Positions 6,871 to 15,896 of a stretch of 64,000 bases of DNA are shown here, piece by piece. Origin of the DNA: Chitinophagaceae bacterium (GTDB lineage Bacteria; Bacteroidota; Bacteroidia; Chitinophagales; Chitinophagaceae); assembly GCA_947379895.1 (NCBI GenBank), contig CANCPA010000004.1, positions 1-64,000 of the forward strand, written 5' to 3'. Made by a program: the position numbers and the translations under genes. Each line of letters opens with the position of its first letter. Position 1 is the stretch's first letter. A model generated the notes under the pieces. The model was not told the DNA's origin. It ran no database searches and saw nothing but the letters and a program-made list of their open reading frames with translations.

Positions 6871-9291
6871 ATGACTATTAGTTACAATTGGCTGCAAGAG
6901 TATTTACCCGAAGTGATAGAACCTGAGAAACTTTCGAAGATATTGACAAGTATTGGTTTGGAAGTGGAAAGCATGGAACCCTTTCAAAGTGTGAAGGGCG
7001 GGCTTGAAAGTTTGGTTATTGGCGAAGTACTCACTTGTATCCCACATCCGAATGCCGATAAATTGAAGGTAACCACTGTTAATGTGGGTCAGACAGAACC
7101 ATTGAAAATTGTTTGTGGTGCATCAAATGTTGCAGTTGGACAAAAAGTGGTGGTAGCAACGGTGGGCACCACAATATATCCTGCTACGGGCGAACCTCTC
7201 ACTATGCGTATTGCTAAGATTAGAGGCGAAGAAAGCTTTGGGATGATTTGTGCGGAAGATGAAATTGGTTTGGGAACGAGTCATGAAGGAATTATCGTAC
7301 TTCCTTTCGAAACTCATGCAGGAATCTTAGCAGCTGATTACTTTAAGCCTTACAATGATATCGTTTATGAGATAGGGTTAACGCCAAATAGGATGGATGC
7401 AATGAGTCATTTAGGCGTTGCAAAAGATGTTTGCGCTTACCTGACACATCATTATAATAAGGATGCAAGGGTAAAAAGCCCTTTCAGTAATGGTTTTAAA
7501 TCTGAAAACACCAACTTACCAATAACTGTTTCTGTTGAGGATGAACAAGCATGTCCCCGTTATGCAGGAGTGAGTATTAGTGGTGTAACGGTAAAGGAAT
7601 CACCTGATTGGTTGAAGAATAAATTGAAGGCAATAGGGGTACGTAGCATTAATAATGTGGTAGATATTACCAATTTTATCTTGAATGAAACGGGTCAACC
7701 TCTACACGCTTTTGATGCAGATAAAATTGAAGGCAAGGCAATTGTGGTAAAGAAAGCCGAACCCGATGAACCCTTTACGACTCTTGATGAAAAGGAAAGG
7801 AAGTTGTTTGCCGATGACTTATTGATTTGTGATGGCAATAAGAAACCGATGTGTATTGCAGGGGTTTTTGGAGGTTTGCATAGCGGTGTTTCTGATGCTA
7901 CAACCAATATATTTTTGGAGAGTGCCTGCTTTGCCTCGTCAAGTATCAGAAAGACATCGTTGAAACATGGTTTACGAACTGATGCTGCTACAAGATTTGA
8001 GAAAGGGGTAGATATTTCTAATACACTGAACGTGCTTAAACGTGCTGCTTTATTGATTAAAGAAGTGGCAGGTGGAGCGATTAGCAGTGATATTGTAGAT
8101 GTTTATCCTACTCCAAAGGAAAAGGCGCATGTGTCGTTGAAATATCAGTACCTCAAGAAATTGAGTGGTAAGAATTATCATCCCGATACGGTGAAGAAGA
8201 TTTTGGTGGCACTTGGATTTGAAATTAATCGGGAAGGTATTGATGAATTATCTGTATCAGTACCCTTTAGTAAGCCCGATATTAGTCTGCCTGCCGACCT
8301 AGTAGAAGAAGTGATTCGTATTGATGGATTGGATAATATTGGCATCCCGAGTACTATCACTATTTCGCCTTCGGTTAATTCACTAGGTGCAAAGGAGGCG
8401 TTGAAGGATAAGATAGCTACCTATTTGATTGGTCAAGGATTCAATGAAATTGTGACTAACTCTATAACTAACAGTAAGTATTTCAGCGAAGCGGTTTTAG
8501 AAACCACTGTTAAGATGATGAATAACTTGAGTGCCGATTTAGATGTACTTCGTCCGTCGATGTTAGAAACAGGTTTGGAATGTATTGCCTACAACAGTAA
8601 TCGAAAAAATAATAACCTGCAATTGTTCGAGTATGGTAAAACCTATCATACGAAAGGAGTGGGTTCATATTGGGAAGACGAACACTTAGCCCTTTATATT
8701 ACCGGGGATAATCATGAGGATACTTGGCAAGAAAAGGCGAAACCGAATGATTTTTTTAGGGCAAAGGGAATTACTCAATCGGTATTGGCATTGTGTGGGT
8801 TGGATAAATTGAAATTCAACAAAGAAGAAGGTAGCGATGTTATTACGATTAGTAATGCTAAACAAACCGTTGCCACTATTACTACAGTTAGTAATAATAC
8901 GCTGAAGGCATTTAGCATCAAACAGGCTGTCTATTTTATTGATATCAATTATTCGGCATTATTGCAACAGGTTGTAAAGAATAAGATTGTCTATAAGGAA
9001 GTATCTAAATTTCCTGCTGTACAAAGAGATTTAGCCTTAGTGGTTGATAAAGGAACGACTTATAACACTATCGAAACAATTGTTAAGAAGTCAAACCTAA
9101 ATAAGTTGCAATCGATGCGTTTGTTTGATGTGTTTGAGAGCGATAAATTGGGAGTTGGTAAGAAGTCGATGGCAGTGAATTTTACTTTCTTAGATGAAGA
9201 AAAGACACTGACAGACAAGGAGACTGACGCGATGATGGGCAAAATCATTCAGTCGTTTGAAAAAGAATTAAATGCTGAAATAAGGAAGTAA
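6871..9291 (+). CDS. pheT: Phenylalanine--tRNA ligase beta subunit
   Basis: The 806-residue beta subunit of the heterotetrameric phenylalanyl-tRNA synthetase. It holds the editing site and tRNA-binding domains; the catalytic alpha subunit (pheS) is not in this window. Domains in order: tRNA-binding EMAP/OB domain around residues 40-150 (HPNADKLKVTTVNVG), B3/B4 editing domain around 210-390 (IGVRSINNVVDITNF, then PLHAFDADKI), B5 domain around 405-475, catalytic-like core, and the C-terminal ferredoxin-fold anticodon-binding domain (KFPAVQRDLALVVD to the end). The length is normal. It is followed on the same strand by the coiled-coil gene and zapA, a common Bacteroidota order, although the intergenic gaps here hold 7-bp repeats. 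Confidence 0.97.
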   Translation: MTISYNWLQEYLPEVIEPEKLSKILTSIGLEVESMEPFQSVKGGLESLVIGEVLTCIPHPNADKLKVTTVNVGQTEPLKIVCGASNVAVGQKVVVATVGTTIYPATGEPLTMRIAKIRGEESFGMICAEDEIGLGTSHEGIIVLPFETHAGILAADYFKPYNDIVYEIGLTPNRMDAMSHLGVAKDVCAYLTHHYNKDARVKSPFSNGFKSENTNLPITVSVEDEQACPRYAGVSISGVTVKESPDWLKNKLKAIGVRSINNVVDITNFILNETGQPLHAFDADKIEGKAIVVKKAEPDEPFTTLDEKERKLFADDLLICDGNKKPMCIAGVFGGLHSGVSDATTNIFLESACFASSSIRKTSLKHGLRTDAATRFEKGVDISNTLNVLKRAALLIKEVAGGAISSDIVDVYPTPKEKAHVSLKYQYLKKLSGKNYHPDTVKKILVALGFEINREGIDELSVSVPFSKPDISLPADLVEEVIRIDGLDNIGIPSTITISPSVNSLGAKEALKDKIATYLIGQGFNEIVTNSITNSKYFSEAVLETTVKMMNNLSADLDVLRPSMLETGLECIAYNSNRKNNNLQLFEYGKTYHTKGVGSYWEDEHLALYITGDNHEDTWQEKAKPNDFFRAKGITQSVLALCGLDKLKFNKEEGSDVITISNAKQTVATITTVSNNTLKAFSIKQAVYFIDINYSALLQQVVKNKIVYKEVSKFPAVQRDLALVVDKGTTYNTIETIVKKSNLNKLQSMRLFDVFESDKLGVGKKSMAVNFTFLDEEKTLTDKETDAMMGKIIQSFEKELNAEIRK

Positions 9292-9392
9292 TTATTAATG
9301 GTTAATTGATTGATAAAGTAAGATTTCAATTAGAAATATTAGTATTGTACTATAATCGTAATTTGTAATTGATAATTCGTAATTGAAAAAGA

Positions 9393-9680
9393 ATGAGCAC
9401 ATTAAACAGTCAGATTATACAGATGCAACAACGGCTAAAGCTGTTGATTAGTAATTATATGGTGTTGAAACGTGAGAATGTGCAATTGAAAAAGGAGATT
9501 GCGAAAAAACAGACACTACTCACTGAAAGAGAACAACTCCTGCAGACATTACAGCAACAATTAGACGTGCTGAAATTAAGTAAGGATAGTTTTTCGGAAG
9601 ATGAGAAGTCCGAGCTAAATAAACGCATCGAAACATATATCAAGGATATTGATCGTTGCTTATCGCTTTTGAATACTTAA
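9393..9680 (+). CDS. Small coiled-coil protein between pheT and zapA
   Basis: 95 residues, almost entirely predicted coiled coil: heptad-like Leu/Ile spacing through QMQQRLKLLISNYMVLKREN and EREQLLQTLQQQLDVL. No enzyme motif. Its position just before zapA suggests a division- or cell-shape-related partner, by analogy with small coiled-coil Z-ring-associated proteins. That is inference from context only. The start at ATG 9393 is preceded by AT-rich, GTAATTG-type repeated sequence and no clear ribosome-binding site, which is usual in this phylum. Confidence 0.8.
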   Translation: MSTLNSQIIQMQQRLKLLISNYMVLKRENVQLKKEIAKKQTLLTEREQLLQTLQQQLDVLKLSKDSFSEDEKSELNKRIETYIKDIDRCLSLLNT

Positions 9681-9683
9681 AGA

Positions 9684-9844
9684 GTAATAAGTTGTAAGTC
9701 ATAGGTTATAAGTAATAACGAAGTTAGAGGAGGAGTTTTTATTTGCCTTGGTCTCTTCTAAAAAACAAAATGAACTCTTAATGTAAAACTTATAACTACA
9801 AAGTAATACTCACTTACTACTTATTAACTAGTACTTAATACTTA
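9684..9844. repeat. Inverted heptad arrays before zapA
   Basis: The left arm begins three bases after the stop codon with GTAATAA, GTTGTAA, GTCATAG, GTTATAA, GTAATAA (9684-9718). The right arm (9789-9844) has 7-bp units CTTATAA, CTACAAA, GTAATAC, TCACTTA, CTACTTA, TTAACTA, GTACTTA, ATACTTA. Its register runs into the zapA start codon (next heptad ATAAATG). Confidence 0.7.
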
Positions 9845-9848
9845 ATAA

Positions 9849-10151
9849 ATGTCAGACGAATTAATACCCGTAAATATTGCAATTGCCGATAGAAGCTATC
9901 GACTTAAAGTACAAGTTTCAGATGAAGCGGTTCTTCGCACAACTGTCAAGATGATTAATGAAAAGATAGTTGAATACAAGACCTTGTTTTCTGGAAAAGA
10001 TATGCAGGACTATATCAGTATGGTGCTTATTTGGTTGGCAACCGAACAGACAAGGTCGGCAGAACATATTGTAGAAATTCAAAGTGCTGTAGATAAATTG
10101 ACTATTTTGGAAAATCAGATAGAGAGAGCGTTAGGGAGTGATGAGATATGA
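9849..10151 (+). CDS. zapA: Cell division protein ZapA
   Basis: A 100-residue FtsZ-binding protein that bundles protofilaments and stabilises the Z-ring in the cytoplasm. The N-terminal globular half (PVNIAIADRSYRLKVQVSDEAVLRTTVKMINEK) matches the ZapA beta-alpha fold. The C-terminal half is a helix that forms the dimer or tetramer coiled coil (EHIVEIQSAVDKLTILENQI). The length is right for ZapA. It follows pheT and the coiled-coil gene. In several bacteria a 6S RNA sits beside zapA; here the downstream gap holds only 7-bp repeats. The stop codon TGA forms the end of the first heptad (GATATGA) of that array. Confidence 0.92.
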   Translation: MSDELIPVNIAIADRSYRLKVQVSDEAVLRTTVKMINEKIVEYKTLFSGKDMQDYISMVLIWLATEQTRSAEHIVEIQSAVDKLTILENQIERALGSDEI

Positions 10152-10281
10152 GTTATGAGTTGCAAGATGCAGGTTGCAAGTTTCAGGTTGCAAGTTACAG
10201 GATACAGGTTGCTAGTACTTTAACCCTGAAACTAGTAACTTGCAACTAGTAATCTGAAACCAGTAACTAGTAACTTGAAAC
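10145..10281. repeat. Inverted heptad arrays between zapA and the aminotransferase gene
   Basis: The clearest example of the heptad elements. Ten consecutive 7-bp units run from 10145 to 10214 (GATATGA, GTTATGA, GTTGCAA, GATGCAG, GTTGCAA, GTTTCAG, GTTGCAA, GTTACAG, GATACAG, GTTGCTA). Eight inverted units follow from 10226 to 10281 (CTGAAAC, TAGTAAC, TTGCAAC, TAGTAAT, CTGAAAC, CAGTAAC, TAGTAAC, TTGAAAC). In RNA the two arms can form a long imperfect hairpin with an 11-nt loop. The zapA stop codon lies inside the first unit. Confidence 0.85.
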
Positions 10282-10317
10282 CACAAAATTTAACATTTTA
10301 CATTTAAAATAATAACA

Positions 10318-11520
10318 ATGCCAGGATATGAATTATTTGGGGAAGAAGAAAGAAAGCAGGTGAATGATGTGATGGAAACAGGTATCATCATGCGGTATGG
10401 TTTTGATGGACCTAGAAAAGGAATATTTAAATCTTTAGAACTCGAAAAGAAGATTACTGAAGTATTTGGTTGCAAATATGCACAACTGACTAGTAGTGGT
10501 ACCTCTGCCTTGACAACTGCTATGGTAGTATTAGGTATCGGTGCTGATGATGAGGTGATTATGCCAAGTTTTACCTTCGTAGCAAGTTTCGAGGCTATAC
10601 TAAGTGTAGGTGCAATACCTGTTTTGGTAGATGTGGATGACACCTTAACTTTAAATCCTACAGCAGTTAAGGCCGCTATTACATCTAAAACAAAATGTGT
10701 GATGCCCGTTCACATGTGTGGCAGCATGGCCGACTTAGATGCATTAAAGGCTATTTGTACTGAACATGATTTGATATTATTGGAAGATGCTTGTCAGAGT
10801 ATTGGAGCAACTTATAAAGGAAAAGCTGTAGGTACAATTGGTGATGCAGGAACATTTAGTTTCGACTTTGTAAAGACAATTACTTGTGGAGAAGGTGGTG
10901 TGGTGATGACAAATAGTGAAGATGTCTTTATCAAATCTGATGGCTATACGGATCATGGACACGACCACAAGGGCGTAGATAGAGGGGCTGACTTGCATCC
11001 TTTTATCGGCTATAATTATCGTATCAGCGAATTGCATGCAGCAGTAGGATTGGGGCAAATAAGTAAGTTGCCATTGATCTTATCAACACAAAAGAAGAAT
11101 AATCTTATCCTTAAAAGCTATTTTGAACAGATACCTGAAATTACTTTCCGAACAATACCTGAAGGCGGTGTAGATAGTTATTCGTTTATTAGTTGGTTTT
11201 TACCTTCAGAAACTGCTATGCGCAATGTAATTGCTGAGTTGAGGGAACAAGGGATAATAGCAGGAAACTTCTATTGGTTTGATAATAACTGGCATTATAT
11301 TAAAAAGTGGCATCACCTAAAGAATGTAGAGACGTTGAACAACCTAAGTGTCGCTCAAAAGTCATCATTAATTAAGTTACAAACACAAGACTTTAGTGCA
11401 AGCGATGCTATCATCAGCCGTTGCGTATCAACATTAATTTCTTTATCTTGGACAGATGAGCAGATTCATGATAAGGGAACGAAGTTGATTGCTGCAATTA
11501 AGAAGGCATTGGCAAAGTAG
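10318..11520 (+). CDS. DegT/DnrJ/EryC1-family PLP aminotransferase, KdnA-like
   Basis: A 400-residue PLP-dependent sugar aminotransferase of fold type I. The internal aldimine lysine is Lys186 in SFDFVKTITCGEGG. LLEDACQSIGATYKG holds the conserved Asp and Gln that contact PLP. DHGHDHKGVDRGA and FYWFDNNWHY, together with the N-terminus MPGYELFGEEE, look to me much more like KdnA (the Kdo8N aminotransferase described in Shewanella) than like ArnB or PglE. KdnA makes 8-amino-Kdo for the LPS inner core together with an alcohol dehydrogenase, KdnB. No KdnB-like iron alcohol dehydrogenase is in this window. It stands alone between heptad repeats and a bidirectional terminator. Family is certain; the KdnA role is moderately supported. 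Confidence 0.85.
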   Translation: MPGYELFGEEERKQVNDVMETGIIMRYGFDGPRKGIFKSLELEKKITEVFGCKYAQLTSSGTSALTTAMVVLGIGADDEVIMPSFTFVASFEAILSVGAIPVLVDVDDTLTLNPTAVKAAITSKTKCVMPVHMCGSMADLDALKAICTEHDLILLEDACQSIGATYKGKAVGTIGDAGTFSFDFVKTITCGEGGVVMTNSEDVFIKSDGYTDHGHDHKGVDRGADLHPFIGYNYRISELHAAVGLGQISKLPLILSTQKKNNLILKSYFEQIPEITFRTIPEGGVDSYSFISWFLPSETAMRNVIAELREQGIIAGNFYWFDNNWHYIKKWHHLKNVETLNNLSVAQKSSLIKLQTQDFSASDAIISRCVSTLISLSWTDEQIHDKGTKLIAAIKKALAK

Positions 11521-11552
11521 GAGAGGAGAGGGCTGTTGTAATAAAACAATAA

Positions 11553-11618
11553 ATAAAAAGGGAAATAGGTAAATAGGTAAATAGGTAATGATTTAACAAT
11601 GTCTATTTCCCTTTTTAT
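11553..11618. terminator. Bidirectional terminator with GGTAAATA repeats in the loop
   Basis: A 16-bp perfect stem (ATAAAAAGGGAAATAG with CTATTTCCCTTTTTAT) enclosing a 34-nt loop that contains tandem GGTAAATA repeats. It lies between convergent genes. Confidence 0.8.
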
Positions 11619-11640
11619 ATTGTGTATAATTGGCTAGTTA

Positions 11641-12066
11641 CTAACTAGTAATAGTAAGAATGTTTCCATTAATACTTGTTTTGTATTGAGTAAGAGACGA
11701 ACCTGCAGGTCCACTCACATAGGCACCTGTAGACGTAAATCTTGAGCTATGAGATGGACAAAAGAAATCATCCTTTGATGCTTCGTAATGAACAGGCAGT
11801 TGTTCATGAGGACAGGCTCTAGAAACAGCAAGGTATTTTCCGCCTGTTTGGGTTTGAGCAACTACAATTGCGCCATTGCTAATAACAATTGAACCGCCCG
11901 GAGTGGCAAGAGCAATGTTTTCTGAATGTGTTAAATCGATTGCGATATTAACGTTTGAGGGTGCTGAAGGGGTATCTCCATTTTTTTTACAACTACTCAT
12001 ACACCCAAATAGTACGATTCCCGCAGTGCCAAAACCAATCTGAGAAAGAAATTCTTTACGATCCAT
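11641..12066 (-). CDS. Rieske [2Fe-2S] lipoprotein-like protein
   Basis: 141 residues. The N-terminus MDRKEFLSQIGFGTAGIVLFGC looks like a Tat-type or lipoprotein signal (RK followed by FL, then a hydrophobic stretch ending at Cys). The C-terminal half is a Rieske domain with both ligand boxes: CPHEQLPVH (Cys-x-His) and CPSHSSRF (Cys-x-x-His). It is therefore probably an exported, membrane-anchored [2Fe-2S] electron carrier. Its partner is unknown and no bc1 or dioxygenase genes adjoin it. It is convergent with the aminotransferase across a shared terminator and divergent from tsaB. A second, cytoplasmic-looking Rieske protein lies at 48.1 kb. Confidence 0.88.
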   Translation of the reverse strand: MDRKEFLSQIGFGTAGIVLFGCMSSCKKNGDTPSAPSNVNIAIDLTHSENIALATPGGSIVISNGAIVVAQTQTGGKYLAVSRACPHEQLPVHYEASKDDFFCPSHSSRFTSTGAYVSGPAGSSLTQYKTSINGNILTITS

Positions 12067-12275
12067 AATAAATTTGTTTTTAATTGTTTAATACCAACTT
12101 GCTGTTAAGATATTTGCAATTTGTAAATTGTTGCCTATTAAGTTGCCATTAAAATGTTAATCCTTTTTTTGTCGGAAACGTTTTCGAATTTAAATGTGCT
12201 AATGAACTGTTTGTTTTAATAAAGATTTCTTTTTTCGTTAAATGTTTCAAAAACAATCCTGCATCTTCGCTGCCT

Positions 12276-12977
12276 ATGGCACTAATTTTATGTATAGACA
12301 CTTCCATCAATATCGCAAGTATTTCTCTTGCAAACGATGGTTTTGTGATTGCCAAGGAAATAAATACTGATTCCAAAAGTCATGGTTCGTTTATTCAAAA
12401 TGCCATTGCTAAAGTTTTTGCAGATGCAGAGAAGAAGCTACAAGAAGTAGATGTTATTGCTGTTGTAAACGGCCCCGGAAGCTACACTGGATTAAGAGTG
12501 GGGCTTTCGACAGCAAAAGGATTGTGTTTCGCACTCAATAAGCCACTTGTTTTATTAAATACATTAGAATTACTTGCTCAAACAGTTATAAATCAATCAA
12601 AGTCTATTGAAACTGTCGGAGAGTTTGAAAATGTCCTATTTTGTCCTATGATTGATGCACGCAGAATGGAGGTGTTTTCTGCCATTTATGATGTTGATTT
12701 AAATGTAGTAATTCCTCCCGCAGCAGTGATATTAACTCCGAGCATGTTCGATCATTTATTAGATAAGTTTAAGATGGTGGTTATGGGAAATGGTCATCAA
12801 AAACTAAAGGAAATATTGACACATTCGAAAATATTATATATAGAAGAAACAAACATAATTAATACTATTCCTTTAATGGCAGAAAAATTTATTTGTGAAA
12901 ATAGAATGGCAGACCTAGCTTATTGTGAGCCATTTTATATAAAAGATGTATATTTTGCCGAAAAGAGCAAAATATAA
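12276..12977 (+). CDS. tsaB: tRNA threonylcarbamoyladenosine biosynthesis protein TsaB
   Basis: A 233-residue ASKHA-fold protein that acts with TsaD and TsaE in forming N6-threonylcarbamoyladenosine at position 37 of ANN-decoding tRNAs. Signature features are the N-terminal ILCIDTSINIASISLA and VDVIAVVNGPGSYTGLRVGLSTAKGL around residues 60-85, followed by PMIDARRMEVFSAIYD. The length is usual. The gene is alone; a possible CATCTTCGC -7-like element precedes the ATG but is a poor match. The next gene (ArsR) is on the same strand about 90 bp away. Confidence 0.95.
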   Translation: MALILCIDTSINIASISLANDGFVIAKEINTDSKSHGSFIQNAIAKVFADAEKKLQEVDVIAVVNGPGSYTGLRVGLSTAKGLCFALNKPLVLLNTLELLAQTVINQSKSIETVGEFENVLFCPMIDARRMEVFSAIYDVDLNVVIPPAAVILTPSMFDHLLDKFKMVVMGNGHQKLKEILTHSKILYIEETNIINTIPLMAEKFICENRMADLAYCEPFYIKDVYFAEKSKI

Positions 12978-13068
12978 TCATCAAAATAGAAATATTTGAA
13001 TGTTTTATTGCTTTAGTTTATATAAATAATATACTTTTATCAAAAGTATTTTTTAACCCCTTTTATTT

Positions 13069-13404
13069 ATGACACAATCACTTTCCTCACTTTCACTTTC
13101 AAACGGCGAAATAACCGTTAAAATTGATTTGATTCAAACAAAAAAGAGCGCAGCAATTCTTCGTGCCCTCAACCATAAGTTGAGGCAGCAAATGATTAAA
13201 TTGATTAATGACTCTAAAAAAATGACAGTTACAGAAATGTATGTCAAATTAAGAATCGAACAATCTGTAGCATCTCAGCATCTTGCAATTTTGCGTCGTG
13301 CTAATATTGTAACAACTAAGCGTGATGGCAAGTTTATTTTTTATTCTGTTAACTATTCTAGACTTGAAGAAGTAAATAAATTTGTAAAAGATTTGGTAGG
13401 ATAA
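13069..13404 (+). CDS. ArsR-family transcriptional regulator without cysteines
   Basis: A 111-residue winged-helix protein. The recognition region MYVKLRIEQSVASQHLAILRRANIV is the classic ArsR/SmtB helix-turn-helix, followed by a beta-wing (TTKRDGKFIFYSVN). It contains no cysteine, so it cannot use the two-Cys sensing known for BigR, SqrR or CstR-type persulfide sensors, nor the classic ArsR metal thiolate site. Context suggests it controls the MBL-rhodanese gene 165 bp downstream. What it senses is unknown. Confidence 0.87.
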   Translation: MTQSLSSLSLSNGEITVKIDLIQTKKSAAILRALNHKLRQQMIKLINDSKKMTVTEMYVKLRIEQSVASQHLAILRRANIVTTKRDGKFIFYSVNYSRLEEVNKFVKDLVG

Positions 13405-13568
13405 AGCGTCATTATTTCTTTATAGAAATACTTTTGTCCATCTTAAATAATTCAACCTTGTTGACAAAGCATTTACTTTGGTCTTTAAGGTGAGGCAGTT
13501 TATTTTTCAATTATACTAATCAATTATTATCCTTTTGTGATTGCCTTTATTATTAGATAAATACTTTT

Positions 13569-14984
13569 ATGTTTGTAAAACAATTATTCACTGATTGTCT
13601 AAGTGAATTTTCCTATTATATTGAGAGTGATGGAGTTGCAGCCGTAATTGATCCGTTGAGAGATATTGATGAATATCTTGAAATTGCTAAGGAGCGAAAT
13701 GCGACTATAAAATATATTTTCGAAACACATTTTCATGCCGACTTTATTAGTGGCCATATTGAATTAGCAAATGCTACTAATGCTACGATAGTCTTTGGAC
13801 CTGAGTGCAAAGCCCGATTCAAAGTACTAATTGGTAATGACGAAGAAGTTTTTGAATTAGGAACAGTCAAAATTAAACTCTTACATACGCCGGGTCATAC
13901 ACTTGAAAGTAGTTCTTACTTATTGTTAGATGAGAAGGGAGAAGAAAAGGCGGTATTTACAGGTGATACACTCTTTGTTGGAGAAGTTGGACGCCCTGAT
14001 TTGGCACAACAATCTGACGTTTTGACGACTAATGACTTAGCGGCAATGCTATATGACAGCATTACCACTAAATTAACTACTCTACCCGACAATGTAATTG
14101 TATATCCTGGACACGGCAAGGGAAGTTCCTGTGGAAAGAATATTGGTGTAGAAAAGGAAACTACTATCGGAGAACAAAAAAGTACTAATTATGCCTTACT
14201 TACTCCGACCAAAGAAGATTTTATTAAGGCTGTCATTAATGATTTGCCGGTAACCCCAAAATATTTTCCTGTTAATGCAAAGATTAATAGAGACGGATAT
14301 GAAAGCTTAGAACTCATTTTGTCGAAAGGGCTTCAGCAAGTAACTATTGATGAGGTAAAGAGTAAAATAAAAGAATTAGAGGTAATTGTTCTAGATACAA
14401 GACCTGCCAATTTGTTTATTGATGGTTTCATTCCTACTTCGGTCTTTGTTGGGCTTGAAGGAAGATTTGCAGAATGGGCTGCGAATGTACTTCCTCCTGA
14501 TCTTCCTATTATTATTGTAACTGAGGAAGCAAAAGAGAAAGAAGTAATCACTCGACTAGCAAGGGTTGGAATTGATAAAGTAGTAGGGGTTGTGCAAGGA
14601 GGTTTTGATGCTTGGAGAGATGCTGGAGAAAAGATTGATTTAATAATTGATATTGACTCCGACGAATTGGCGATGGATATTCCTTTTGATGAAAACTTGG
14701 TTGTATTAGATGTAAGAACAGAATCAGAATTTGGAAGTGGTCATTTGAAACAATCTATGAATATCCCACTTGTTAATTTGACAGATCCCGGAACGATGGC
14801 AGATTTTGATGATAATCACAATATTTATGTTCATTGCGGAGGTGGATATAGAAGCGTAATTGCCTGTTCATTATTAAAAAGACAAGGCATTCATAATATT
14901 AGGAATGTCAATGGAGGTTGGAGTGCAATACTCTTGAATAAAGAAAGATTTACTATTGAAAAGGAAGAGGAAGTATTGAATTAG
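13569..14984 (+). CDS. MBL-fold metallohydrolase with two rhodanese domains (persulfide dioxygenase-like)
   Basis: A 471-residue protein with three parts. The N-terminal metallo-beta-lactamase fold contains THFHADFISGH (residues ~53-63), HTPGHTLESSSY and FTGDTLFVGEVGRPDL, the layout of ETHE1/CstB-type persulfide dioxygenases that oxidise glutathione or CoA persulfide with mononuclear iron. The first rhodanese domain (VLDTRPANLFIDGFI) lacks a catalytic cysteine at the active-site loop. The second (VLDVRTESEF) keeps it in IYVHCGGGYRS. The likely role is sulfide detoxification or sulfane-sulfur handling. The preceding ArsR gene is the probable regulator. The length matches MBL-rhodanese fusions widespread in Bacteroidota. 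Confidence 0.9.
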   Translation: MFVKQLFTDCLSEFSYYIESDGVAAVIDPLRDIDEYLEIAKERNATIKYIFETHFHADFISGHIELANATNATIVFGPECKARFKVLIGNDEEVFELGTVKIKLLHTPGHTLESSSYLLLDEKGEEKAVFTGDTLFVGEVGRPDLAQQSDVLTTNDLAAMLYDSITTKLTTLPDNVIVYPGHGKGSSCGKNIGVEKETTIGEQKSTNYALLTPTKEDFIKAVINDLPVTPKYFPVNAKINRDGYESLELILSKGLQQVTIDEVKSKIKELEVIVLDTRPANLFIDGFIPTSVFVGLEGRFAEWAANVLPPDLPIIIVTEEAKEKEVITRLARVGIDKVVGVVQGGFDAWRDAGEKIDLIIDIDSDELAMDIPFDENLVVLDVRTESEFGSGHLKQSMNIPLVNLTDPGTMADFDDNHNIYVHCGGGYRSVIACSLLKRQGIHNIRNVNGGWSAILLNKERFTIEKEEEVLN

Positions 14985-15093
14985 AGATTGTAACGTAATG
15001 TTTAGGAATGATGTGAAAATTATTAGAACATGTCGACCTGTATTTTTTTTAATATACAGAAGTAAAGCGTATAACTTATTACGTACTACTTCT

Positions 15094-15600
15094 TTATTCC
15101 CTACTTCCTAATTCAATAACTTCACAGTTTTTAATAATATTTCCATCAATTTTAATTCGTACTAAAGTCCTGACAGCATGCCAACCATGTTTTCCTGCTG
15201 CACCTGGATTAATATGCAAACAATTCATAGTTTCATCAAACATGACTTTTAAGATATGTGAATGTCCACTTAAAAATAATTGTGGCTTGTGTTGTTTTAT
15301 CAAAGACTTGCTTGAAGCATTATATTTAGGTGGATAACCTCCGATATGAGTCATTAATACCTGAACATCCTCGCATTTAAATGAATGGATCAGTGGAAAT
15401 TCTTCTCGAATATTAGCCTCATCAATATTGCCATAAACCCCTTTTAACGGTTTAAAAGCCTTGAGTTTGTCGGCAACTTCCTTATTTCCAAAGTCACCGA
15501 TATGCCAAATTTCATCACATTGAGCAAAATGTTTAAAGATATTTTCGTCTAAATAACTGTGAGTGTCCGAAAGAATTCCAATTTGAGTCATTAAATTCAA
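15094..15600 (-). CDS. YfcE/MJ0936-family metallophosphoesterase
   Basis: 168 residues, a calcineurin-like phosphodiesterase of the YfcE type. Metal-ligand motifs are all present in order: ILSDTHS (D-x-H), HIGDFGN (GD), GVYGNID (GN), LMTHIG (H) and LSGHSHIL (GHxH). The physiological substrate is unknown; family members cleave phosphodiesters with Mn2+. The start could be Met1 at 15600 or Met4 at 15591 (MTQIGILSD). The second is closer to usual family N-termini. Convergent with the MBL-rhodanese gene. Confidence 0.9.
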   Translation of the reverse strand: MNLMTQIGILSDTHSYLDENIFKHFAQCDEIWHIGDFGNKEVADKLKAFKPLKGVYGNIDEANIREEFPLIHSFKCEDVQVLMTHIGGYPPKYNASSKSLIKQHKPQLFLSGHSHILKVMFDETMNCLHINPGAAGKHGWHAVRTLVRIKIDGNIIKNCEVIELGSRE

Positions 15601-15896
15601 TTATTAGATTGAAAATTATTTTGGTCAAATATAACTAGTCTCTGATTATCTATACTCAGTCGCTCATAGCCCTTTAAAGAATCATTGATTTTTAATTTTT
15701 GAAATCGAGTACTTCTTTAATTGTTTGGTAATTGTTATAGTTCTTTATTCATTCATTGGCAAAAGCATTTTAAACTAGATCTAGAAATAAGATATTTAAC
15801 TCATTTGTTTAGGTAAAACTGCTCATTTGTGAAAATTATATAAGGGTTTTTTGTCAAAGAAAATAATTTAATCATATATAGATAACTATTACCTTC

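Noticed and set aside
10152-10317. 6S RNA next to zapA
   Set aside because: 6S RNA often neighbours zapA, but this gap is filled by heptad repeats and shows no 6S-like open-bubble structure.
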